In this document: piece after piece, positions 1 through 6,039 of the stretch
How the letters are laid out: the number at the start of each line of letters is the position of its first letter
How positions within the stretch are numbered: the first letter of the stretch is position 1
From: Prevotellaceae bacterium
Lineage (GTDB): Bacteria > Bacteroidota > Bacteroidia > Bacteroidales > UBA932
Length of the DNA stretch: 10,591 nucleotides
Assembly: GCA_031278495.1 (NCBI GenBank)
Contig: JAITKG010000096.1
Span: forward strand, 1 to 10,591
Reading direction: 5' to 3'
The notes under the pieces: model-generated
Seen by the model: the letters and a program-made list of their open reading frames with translations, nothing else
Told to the model about the DNA's origin: nothing
The model's database searches: none
Translations under genes and position numbers: made by a program

Positions 1-159
1 CTTACCTGCAACAGTTCCCCTTCCGACACGAAAGAGGAAGTAACGGCAAGCAACATCACCAACCTCAACATCCGCTTTACGCCGGGAAAGGAATTGAAAG
101 AAGCAATTAAGAAAGCTACTTTCAAGGCGGCTGAATCGTTGGTAACCGCCAGCGAATAG
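1..159 (+). CDS. 3' end of an unidentified gene (partial)
   Basis: An open frame enters from the left edge in frame 1 and ends at a TAG stop at 157-159, giving the last 52 residues of a protein. The tail is polar and lysine/glutamate rich and ends in a likely amphipathic helix (residues around KELKEAIKKATFKAAESL). The start lies outside the window. No motif identifies the family, so no function is given. The stop lies only 12 bp before the 22-bp repeat array, so that array would be the start of this gene's 3' untranslated region. The frame is chosen because frame 2 closes early and because the stop coincides with the start of non-coding repeat sequence. Frame 3 was not weighed in detail. Confidence 0.5.
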   Translation, partial: LTCNSSPSDTKEEVTASNITNLNIRFTPGKELKEAIKKATFKAAESLVTASE

Positions 160-171
160 TATGGGAAAAAG

Positions 172-267
172 GAATATTCCTTTTCCAGAAAATGAATATT
201 CCTTTTGACAGAAACGAATATTCATTTTAGTAGAAACGAATATTCGTTTTCGGAAAAGCGACTATTC
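172..267. repeat. 22-bp tandem repeat with GAATATTC palindromic cores
   Basis: The octamer GAATATTC, itself a perfect palindrome, starts at 172, 194, 216 and 238, with a one-mismatch copy (GACTATTC) at 260. The period is exactly 22 bp. The unit is GAATATTC, one variable base, TTTT, four variable bases, then a purine-rich GAAA-like block and one base. Because the core is self-complementary, any two neighbouring cores can pair as a hairpin. TTTT and GAAA or AAAA pair inside it, leaving a four-base loop, and another TTTT follows. The array could therefore act as several weak intrinsic terminators for the upstream gene, or as protein-binding sites spaced by two helical turns. The repeat is plain in the sequence; its role is inference. 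Confidence 0.9.
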
Positions 268-280
268 CAATATGGAGATG

Positions 281-332
281 CGGCGGCTAATGTGAAGATG
301 TGGAGATGTGAAGATGTGGCTGGCGCGCCTGC
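281..332. repeat. 52-bp dispersed repeat, copy A
   Basis: This 52-bp block matches the block at 7237-7288 over its full length without gaps and with 5 mismatches (about 90% identity). Its inside is four 8-bp units: ATGTGAAG, ATGTGGAG, ATGTGAAG, ATGTGGCT. It is flanked by CGGCGGCT on the left and GGCGCG on the right. Both copies lie between a gene's stop codon and the promoter of the next gene. Confidence 0.8.
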
Positions 333-360
333 ACTAACCATTAACCGTTATCCGTTTGCC

Positions 361-392
361 GTCATTCGTAGCGGAGTCGAGGAATCTGCTGC
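361..392. repeat. Possible dispersed intergenic motif
   Basis: This stretch contains AGTCGAGGAATCTGCTG preceded by GTCATTCGTAGCGG. From memory, phrases close to this (GTCATTCCGAGCG followed by AGTCGAGGAATCT) recur between genes in many Bacteroidota genomes. Only one copy is present here, so the window cannot prove that it repeats. The rest of 333-462 shows no coding or RNA signal that I can support. Confidence 0.3.
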
Positions 393-462
393 ACGCTTTG
401 CGCCCGCGTCCCGTGTCCCGTTTTCCGTCCTGCATTTGTGTATTCATTTCGTAGAAAATCGT

Positions 463-470
463 TATATTTG
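463..470 (+). promoter_or_regulatory. Bacteroidota -7 element upstream of nupG
   Basis: TATATTTG fits the Bacteroidota primary sigma factor -7 consensus TAnnTTTG at every fixed position. It lies 18 bp before the nupG ATG, so the leader would be very short. The best TTTG that could serve as a -33 element is at 435-438, about 24 bp upstream, which is longer than the usual spacing of about 19-21 bp. The -33 element is therefore poor. Confidence 0.6.
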
Positions 471-488
471 CAAAAATAAAACGCGGTT

Positions 489-1712
489 ATGACTTTAAAA
501 TTCCGATTAACCATTGTCCAGTTCCTTGAATTTTTTATTTGGGGTTCATGGCTTATTTCTTTTGGCAACTACATGTCGCACCTCGGAATGGGGGATAAAA
601 TAGGCACGCTGTTTGCAACGGCGGGTATCGCGTCGTTTATTATGCCGACTATCGCAGGTATTATTGCCGACCGTTGGGTTAATTCCGAACGGCTGTTCGG
701 CGTCCTGCACCTGCTGGGGGCATGTTGCCTTTTTATGGCTTCCCGCGCTACCGGGTTTAACCAGCTTTATCTTTGCATGTTTTTGAATGCATTGGTTTTT
801 ATGCCTACCATCGGGTTGAGCTATTCCATTTGCTATAGCGTGATGGCGAAAAACGGGATGGATACGGTCAAGGAATTTCCGCCGGTACGGGTGTGGGGAA
901 CTGTCGGGTTTGTCGTGGCGATGTGGGTGGTAAACCTTGCCGGATGGGGCGCCAGTCCCAACCAGTTGCTGCTGGCGAGTTGCACGGCATTTGCCCTTGC
1001 GCTGTATGCGTTCACCCTGCCGCCGTCGCCGCCCACACGGGCGCAAAAAGGCAGTTCGCTTATATCGACCTTGGGGCTGGACGCGCTGGTATTGCTAAAG
1101 GAAAAACGGATGGCGGTATTTTTCCTTTTTGCCGTGCTGCTGGGCGTTTGCCTGCAAATAACCAATTCTTACGGCAGCGCCTTTATCCACAGTTTTGCGG
1201 CGGATTACCCCGACTCGTTTGCAGTCAAATACAATAATATCTTTTTATCCGTTTCCCAAATATCCGAGGCTTTATTTATATTAGCCATTCCGTTTTTCCT
1301 CCGCAGGTTCGGCATAAAAGTCGTGATGTTAATGAGCCTTGCCGCATGGATGCTGCGTTTCGGTTTATTCGGCGTCGGCGACCCGGGCGCGGGGATGGTT
1401 TGGCTGACGCTGTCGATGATTATTTATGGCATGGCTTTCGATTTCTTCAACATTTCGGGTTCGCTGTTTATAGAGAAAGAAACGCCCGCCAAATTCCGCG
1501 CCAGCGCGCAGGGCATGTTGATGATGGTAACAAACGGACTGGGCGCTATTCTCGGCAATTACGGCGCTGAAGCGGTCATCAACCGTTTTGTTCATAATGC
1601 GGCTACGCCTCACTGGCCGACGGCATGGTTTATTTTCGCCGCCTATGCGCTGGTGGTAGCCATTGCCTTTGCCCTATGTTTTAAATATAAACACGAGTTA
1701 AATAAGAATTAA
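489..1712 (+). CDS. nupG: NupG-type nucleoside:H+ symporter (MFS)
   Basis: This is a 407-residue inner-membrane transporter of the nucleoside:H+ symporter family in the major facilitator superfamily, importing nucleosides with protons. It resembles E. coli NupG (418 residues) along its whole length. Shared stretches include an N-terminal FxWGSW segment, EFPPVRVWGTVGF (about residues 129-141), LGLDA with KRMA (mid-protein), LQITN, SQISEALFILAIPFFL, YGMAFDFFNISGS and IEKE followed by RASAQGM. The C-terminus FKYKHE also matches. The hydrophobic pattern fits 12 membrane helices with a polar central loop. The ATG at 489 follows a -7 promoter element closely, and the N-terminus aligns with NupG from its first residues. 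No frameshift or loss is seen. The 44-bp gap to the PASTA gene has no clear terminator, so read-through is possible. The exact nucleoside specificity cannot be read from sequence. Confidence 0.93.
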   Translation: MTLKFRLTIVQFLEFFIWGSWLISFGNYMSHLGMGDKIGTLFATAGIASFIMPTIAGIIADRWVNSERLFGVLHLLGACCLFMASRATGFNQLYLCMFLNALVFMPTIGLSYSICYSVMAKNGMDTVKEFPPVRVWGTVGFVVAMWVVNLAGWGASPNQLLLASCTAFALALYAFTLPPSPPTRAQKGSSLISTLGLDALVLLKEKRMAVFFLFAVLLGVCLQITNSYGSAFIHSFAADYPDSFAVKYNNIFLSVSQISEALFILAIPFFLRRFGIKVVMLMSLAAWMLRFGLFGVGDPGAGMVWLTLSMIIYGMAFDFFNISGSLFIEKETPAKFRASAQGMLMMVTNGLGAILGNYGAEAVINRFVHNAATPHWPTAWFIFAAYALVVAIAFALCFKYKHELNKN

Positions 1713-1756
1713 GAATTGGCTGACGCCGGCAATTAGAAACCAGAAAGTAGACATTG

Positions 1757-2563
1757 ATGAAGAAATTAGCAAGAAAAGAACCTGTTCCTGTGACAAAAAA
1801 CATAGTGGGCAGATTGTGGAAAAGTTTCCTGTTCCGGAATATCGTATATGCGGCTGTAGGCTTGCCGCTGCTGGCGTTTATTATCAATTTCGCGTTGCTG
1901 CTGTTGACGCAGCATAACCGGACATTCCCCGTGCCGGACTTTTCAGGGCTGACCTTCGAAGAAGCGCTTGCCATGAAGGAAGCCAAACGCCTTCGATTGG
2001 AAATCATAGATTCGGTGTATGTGATGCACCGTCCGCGCGGCACAATTTTCCGGCAGGTACCGGAGCCGCAGACGGAAGTGAAAAATGGCCGCAGGGTGCT
2101 GCTGGTCATCAATGCCCATTCGCCGCGTAAAGTCACCGTGCCGGAAGTTACCGGCTATTCGTTGCGGCAGGCAAAGGCGGTGTTGCTGTCGCAAGGGCTT
2201 GCCATAGGAAAATTGAGTTACGAACCGGATATCGCCACCAACAATGTATTGGCGCAATACTATAAGAGGCGCATTATCCGGCAGGGAACGGAAATAGACG
2301 CCGGCAGTGAAATTGATTTGATACTGGGACGGAATGTGGAATCGGGACAACGCACCGTCATTCCATCCGTCACAGGTTTATCCACCGAGTCGGCAAAGGA
2401 TTTGCTGTTGGATAATTCCTTGAATTATGAGCTGCACTACGACGCTTCCGTCAAGAATTATGCGGATTCGCTTGCGGCGCGCGTGTACCGCCAAATGCCT
2501 TCCGCCTCGTCGTCGAATATATGGAACTTGGGTACAACGGTGGAAATCTACCTCCGCCCATGA
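1757..2563 (+). CDS. Membrane-anchored protein with three PASTA domains
   Basis: This 268-residue protein has a basic cytoplasmic N-terminus (residues 1-27), one transmembrane helix (about 28-51), and three extracytoplasmic PASTA repeats at about 57-120, 126-191 and 199-268. Each begins with a VP/IP-x-x-x-G-L/Y-S/T pattern (VPDFSGLTFEEA, VPEVTGYSLRQA, IPSVTGLSTESA) and ends with a beta-strand such as VLLVINA or VEIYLRP. PASTA domains bind peptidoglycan fragments or beta-lactams in kinases and penicillin-binding proteins. Here there is no kinase or transpeptidase domain, so it is a stand-alone anchor or scaffold. ATG at 1757 is preferred over the adjacent upstream TTG at 1754. The order PASTA protein, rluD and a ddl nearby is, from general knowledge, common in Bacteroidota. 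A periplasmic wall-binding role is inferred. Confidence 0.85.
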   Translation: MKKLARKEPVPVTKNIVGRLWKSFLFRNIVYAAVGLPLLAFIINFALLLLTQHNRTFPVPDFSGLTFEEALAMKEAKRLRLEIIDSVYVMHRPRGTIFRQVPEPQTEVKNGRRVLLVINAHSPRKVTVPEVTGYSLRQAKAVLLSQGLAIGKLSYEPDIATNNVLAQYYKRRIIRQGTEIDAGSEIDLILGRNVESGQRTVIPSVTGLSTESAKDLLLDNSLNYELHYDASVKNYADSLAARVYRQMPSASSSNIWNLGTTVEIYLRP

Positions 2564-2587
2564 CTTTTGGAACATCAACGAACCTTT

Positions 2588-2620
2588 AAATTTTTTAAAT
2601 CTTTAAATTTTAAAATCCTT
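2588..2620. repeat. AAATCTTT-type 8-bp repeat in the rluD leader
   Basis: About four A/T-rich units with a period of 8 to 9 bp occur here: AAATTTTTT, AAATCTTT, AAATTTTA, AAATCCTT. The block runs into the first possible rluD start codon (TTG at 2620). The same unit recurs at 7376-7407 and 7469-7508. It may serve as an unstructured A-rich leader for translation. Confidence 0.6.
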
Positions 2621-3681
2621 TGAATCCTTTACCCCCAACGCCATTGAAAGAAGAGGAACAAACAGAAAAGCAACGCCTGTTTGAACATTTCCATTTTGTG
2701 GTGGACGAAGGACAAACGCCCGTCCGTATTGATAAATACCTTACCGCGCATATCGAAGGAATGTCGCGCAACCGCATACAGATGGCAGCGGCAGTACAGT
2801 ATATTTTAGTGAACCGGCAGCCGGTAAGCGTAAGCTACAGGGTCAAACCCCGCGACGAAATAAGTATTGTAATGCCTTTCCGCCGGCGCGGCATAGAAGT
2901 CGTTCCCGAAAATATCCCGCTGGATATAATGTATGAAGATGCGGCGGTGATTGTGATAAACAAACCGGCGGGCATGGTCGTGCATCCCGGTCATGGCAAT
3001 TATACCGGCACGCTGCTTAATGCGCTGCTGTATTACCTGCAGGAAAAAAACGAAACCTATTTTCTGGTACACCGTATCGACAAGGACACTTCGGGCATTT
3101 TGGTGGTGGCGAAAACGGCGGCGGCGCAAATATTTTTAGCCGACCAGTTTTATTACCATACATCCAAACGGCTGTATGTGGCGTTGGTGTGGGGCAATGT
3201 GCAAGCCGATGAAGGAACGGTTACCGCCAATGTCGGGCGCGACCCGGACGACCGCATGCGCTTCCGCGTCTTTGACGACGAAACGCAGGGCCGCCATGCG
3301 GTAACGCACTACAAAGTGCTGGAGCGGTTCGGTTATGTTACCTTGCTCGAATGCCGCTTGGAAACCGGGCGCACGCACCAGATACGTGTGCACATGGGCA
3401 GCATCGGGCATCCGCTTTTCAACGACGAACGCTACGGCGGCGACGCTATCCGCAAAGGAACGGTATTTTCCAAGTACAAACAGTTTATCACAAATTGTTT
3501 TGAAATTATGCCGCGTCAGGCGTTGCATGCGCGGCTGCTGGGGTTTGTACATCCCGTGAGCAGGGAAGAAATGATTTTCGAAGCCGCCTTGCCGGAAGAC
3601 TTTACAAAAGTACTGGAAAAATGGCGGAGCTATAAATACACAGGCGTCGAAGAAGGCGGCGCAGCTATGGATGCGTCTTGA
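2620..3681 (+). CDS. rluD: RluD-family 23S rRNA pseudouridine synthase
   Basis: This cytoplasmic RNA-modifying enzyme converts uridines in 23S rRNA (helix 69 for RluD) to pseudouridine. Its 353 residues show an S4 RNA-binding domain at about 33-85 (RIDKYL, then SRNRIQ and ILVNRQPV), a linker, and the catalytic domain from about 100. Motifs are INKPAGMVVHPGHGN (113-127), HRIDKDTSG (151-159) with the catalytic aspartate D154, and the RluA-family signature LETGRTHQIRVHM (247-259) with GHPLFND following. There is no ATG before residue 48, inside the S4 domain, so translation must begin at TTG 2620 or TTG 2644; the latter would give a start at KEEEQ and a 345-residue protein. The stop TGA lies 35 bp before the ATG of the hydrolase, consistent with co-transcription. 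RluD is the likely subclass, but another RluA-family specificity cannot be excluded. Confidence 0.9.
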   Translation: MNPLPPTPLKEEEQTEKQRLFEHFHFVVDEGQTPVRIDKYLTAHIEGMSRNRIQMAAAVQYILVNRQPVSVSYRVKPRDEISIVMPFRRRGIEVVPENIPLDIMYEDAAVIVINKPAGMVVHPGHGNYTGTLLNALLYYLQEKNETYFLVHRIDKDTSGILVVAKTAAAQIFLADQFYYHTSKRLYVALVWGNVQADEGTVTANVGRDPDDRMRFRVFDDETQGRHAVTHYKVLERFGYVTLLECRLETGRTHQIRVHMGSIGHPLFNDERYGGDAIRKGTVFSKYKQFITNCFEIMPRQALHARLLGFVHPVSREEMIFEAALPEDFTKVLEKWRSYKYTGVEEGGAAMDAS

Positions 3682-3704
3682 AAGTTTGGTTTTACAGGCT
3701 GCAT

Positions 3705-3710
3705 GGAGGG
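3705..3710 (+). promoter_or_regulatory. Strong Shine-Dalgarno (GGAGGG) before the hydrolase gene
   Basis: GGAGGG lies six bases before the ATG at 3717. This is the clearest ribosome-binding site in the window. It decides the start of the hydrolase gene in favour of 3717 rather than the in-frame TTG at 3678 that overlaps the rluD stop. Other genes here have A-rich leaders with no such site. Confidence 0.7.
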
Positions 3711-3716
3711 AAAATA

Positions 3717-4460
3717 ATGATAACGAATAAACAACTGGTAGTAGAAAATTTACTGTCGTCCTACACGGAAGCAGGGGAGGGGAGTCCCCTTGTCCTGCTG
3801 CATGGCTGGGGCTGTAGCGCGGGTACTTTTAGGGATTTGCAGGCAGGCTTGTCCGGAAAGTTCCGGGTGGTGGCAGTGGATTTCCCCGGATTTGGAAGAA
3901 GCGAAGAACCAAAAGCAGTATGGGGCTGTGCGGAATATGCGCAGTGGACGCAACGGTTTCTTCAAAAAATAAACATACATGCGCCGGTGATTTTGGGGCA
4001 TTCCTTTGGCGGAAGAATTGCATTGGTCTTAAATTCCCGCATCCCTGTTTCCAAACTTATCTTGACGGGCAGCGCGGGACTGGCGGCAACCAGCCGCCCG
4101 CCGAAAAAAACGCTGGCTAAATACCTGCCCGGCTTCTTAAAAAAGGGAATACTCCGGGAGATACTTATAAAAATTGCCGGCTCGGACGATTACAAACGCG
4201 CCACGCCCCAAATGAGGGAAGTATTAAAAAAAGTTATAGCCGAAGACCTGCGTCCTTTTGCAGAAAAAGTTTCGATACCGGCGCTTTTGATTTGGGGGGC
4301 GAACGATAAAGAAACCCCGCTGTCGACGGGCATTGGTTTTAATGCAGCCATTCCTGCGTCTACATTGGAAATAATGGCGGACTGCGGGCATTACGCTTTC
4401 TTGGAAAACAAGGATATGTTTTTGCACTTAATCAATAAATTTTTGGAAACCCATGATTGA
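3717..4460 (+). CDS. Alpha/beta hydrolase
   Basis: This 247-residue cytoplasmic protein has the alpha/beta-hydrolase fold and no signal peptide. HGWGCS (29-34) provides the oxyanion-hole region, and DFPGFGRS follows at 55-62. The nucleophile elbow is GHSFGG with Ser96. The acid is probably Asp197 in WGANDKETP, and the base is His225 in DCGHYAFLE, so the Ser-Asp-His triad looks complete. The family covers esterases, thioesterases, amidases and C-C hydrolases, and the substrate cannot be read from the fold. The gene follows rluD by 35 bp and overlaps the MurF-like gene by 8 bp, which suggests translational coupling and a shared pathway. A possible role is hydrolysis or acyl transfer on a small amide or ester made by the two ligases downstream, but this is inference. 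The start is set by the strong GGAGGG site. Confidence 0.85.
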   Translation: MITNKQLVVENLLSSYTEAGEGSPLVLLHGWGCSAGTFRDLQAGLSGKFRVVAVDFPGFGRSEEPKAVWGCAEYAQWTQRFLQKINIHAPVILGHSFGGRIALVLNSRIPVSKLILTGSAGLAATSRPPKKTLAKYLPGFLKKGILREILIKIAGSDDYKRATPQMREVLKKVIAEDLRPFAEKVSIPALLIWGANDKETPLSTGIGFNAAIPASTLEIMADCGHYAFLENKDMFLHLINKFLETHD

Positions 4461-6027
4461 AATCCCCGCCGCCCTCGCCGTCCTGTGCCTGTTTTTTTAC
4501 CTTGCCCTTGTCCTGAAAAAAGAATTGCACATGCTGCAATTAAATTCTTATTTCAATACCCGCTATATTAAATGGTACAAACAAAACCTCCGGACGCGCT
4601 GTGATATAATCAAAGTGTTGGTGGTGTTGTCCGGCGTGTTGCCCGGCTGTTGGGACTATTGGCTTTCCCCTGTGGCGGGCATTCTTTTGCCCATCGCCGG
4701 CGTCGTTGTGCTGGTAAGACAAAAGGCGAAAAAGAAACTGGATTTTACCAAACGGGCAGTGCGGTTATTTATCCTGTCGTTATTGCTTCCCGCCGCTGCG
4801 CTCGCCGTAACTTTTGCGGCTACGCAAAATATCCGGCTGGCGGCGTTGCTGCTGGCGGCGTTTATAGCCTTTTCATTTTTCCTGATGCTCCTTGCAAATA
4901 CGTTGATACAACCGCTGGAAACCCTCGTCAACCGGTGGTATATCAATGACGCCAAAAAGAAAATTAAAAACTACACCGACTTAACGGTTATAGCCGTTAC
5001 GGGCAGCTACGGCAAAACCAGTGTGAAACATTTTTTGCAAAGCATCCTCTCGGAGCAGTACAATGTGTTGATTACGCCCGGCAGTTTTAATACCACTTTG
5101 GGGGTCGTGCGTACTGTTCGCGAGCAGTTGCAGCCGGTACACGAAGTTTTTATTGTAGAGATGGGCGCAAAAAAAGCCGGCGATGTGGCGGAAATTTGCC
5201 GGATAGTCCGTCCGGAATATGGCGTAATCACCGCCATTGGACCGCAACACTTGGAAACATTCGGAACGGTAGGGAATGTGAAGAAAGCAAAATTAGAAAT
5301 CATCTCTGCCCTGCCTGCCGGCGGCAAGGGCTTTGTCAATGCCGCAGGCATAACGCCCGGCGACCTGCCGGCGGACGTCAAAGCGCCGGTGGTTTCGTTC
5401 GGCGTGGAGGAGGATGCGGATTACTGCGCACGGAATATTGTTTATACCGCCCGGGGGATGTCTTTCGATGTGTACCATGACGGCGAAAAACGCCTGTCGC
5501 TTGAAACCGCCCTGCTGGGCGAACATAATGTATCGAATTTGTTGGCATGTTGCGCTGTGGCTTTATCGTTGGGACTGGAAAAATACAAGATAGAAAAAGC
5601 CGTCAAAGGCATTCGCGCCGTTGCGCACCGGTTAGAAGTAAAACCGTTGCCCAATGGAGTAACTATTATCGACGATGCTTTTAATTCCAACCCTGTGGGC
5701 TCGAAAATGGCGCTGGAGGCATTGAAACGCATCGAAGGAAAAAGGAAAATAGTCATTACGCCCGGCATGATTGAACTGGGGGCGGAAGAAGCGGAACGGA
5801 ACTATGCTTTCGGGCAAACCATCGCCGGGAACTGCGATATTGCCGTGCTGGTGGGCGTTCACCGGACGCAGCCGGTTCAGGAAGGTATTAAATCCGCCGG
5901 ATTCCCGGCAGGAAATTTGGTGGTGTGCAAAAACCTGTCGGAAGCAAACAACTACGTGAAAAGCATTCTACAGCCGGGCGACGTGGTGTTGTATGAAAAT
6001 GATTTACCGGATACGTTTAACGAATAA
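4453..6027 (+). CDS. Membrane-embedded MurF-like (Mur ligase family) protein
   Basis: This 524-residue protein has an unusual make-up. Residues 1-172 hold about four or five hydrophobic segments (roughly 4-22, 53-69, 71-88, 103-122, 128-150) and basic loops. Residues 173-524 form the Mur ligase ATPase and C-terminal domains. Motifs are the P-loop TGSYGKTS (183-190), VEMGA (235-239), QHLETFG (265-271), a lysine-rich KKAKLEI where Mur ligases carry the carbamylated lysine, GEHNVSNLLA (356-365), DDAFNSNPVGS (407-417) and GMIELG (438-443). These match MurF, which adds D-Ala-D-Ala to UDP-MurNAc-tripeptide. The usual MurF N-terminal UDP-substrate domain is absent, and the end reads YENDLPD rather than the MurF KGSR-type ending. 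A membrane-linked acceptor is therefore plausible. It overlaps the hydrolase gene by 8 bp, and the Ddl-like gene starts 12 bp after it. The exact reaction is unknown. Confidence 0.85.
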   Translation: MIEIPAALAVLCLFFYLALVLKKELHMLQLNSYFNTRYIKWYKQNLRTRCDIIKVLVVLSGVLPGCWDYWLSPVAGILLPIAGVVVLVRQKAKKKLDFTKRAVRLFILSLLLPAAALAVTFAATQNIRLAALLLAAFIAFSFFLMLLANTLIQPLETLVNRWYINDAKKKIKNYTDLTVIAVTGSYGKTSVKHFLQSILSEQYNVLITPGSFNTTLGVVRTVREQLQPVHEVFIVEMGAKKAGDVAEICRIVRPEYGVITAIGPQHLETFGTVGNVKKAKLEIISALPAGGKGFVNAAGITPGDLPADVKAPVVSFGVEEDADYCARNIVYTARGMSFDVYHDGEKRLSLETALLGEHNVSNLLACCAVALSLGLEKYKIEKAVKGIRAVAHRLEVKPLPNGVTIIDDAFNSNPVGSKMALEALKRIEGKRKIVITPGMIELGAEEAERNYAFGQTIAGNCDIAVLVGVHRTQPVQEGIKSAGFPAGNLVVCKNLSEANNYVKSILQPGDVVLYENDLPDTFNE

Positions 6028-6039
6028 AAAATATAAAAA

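Noticed and set aside
172..267. CRISPR array
   Set aside because: The period of 22 bp is too short, the variable bases between cores are too few to be spacers, and no cas gene is present.
471..478. Minus-strand -7 element (TATTTTTG) overlapping the nupG promoter
   Set aside because: No gene or conserved pattern lies on the minus strand upstream, and A/T-rich sequence gives this match by chance.
205..492. 95-residue open frame upstream of nupG
   Set aside because: It reads straight through the 22-bp and 52-bp repeats and the promoter and has no protein-like pattern, so it is a chance frame.
546..1046. 166-residue minus-strand open frame inside nupG
   Set aside because: The plus-strand frame is a clear NupG homologue; the reverse frame is basic and low in pattern, typical of a shadow.
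3678..3716. Upstream TTG start for the hydrolase, overlapping the rluD stop
   Set aside because: It would add 13 residues with no family resemblance, and the ATG at 3717 has a well-placed GGAGGG.
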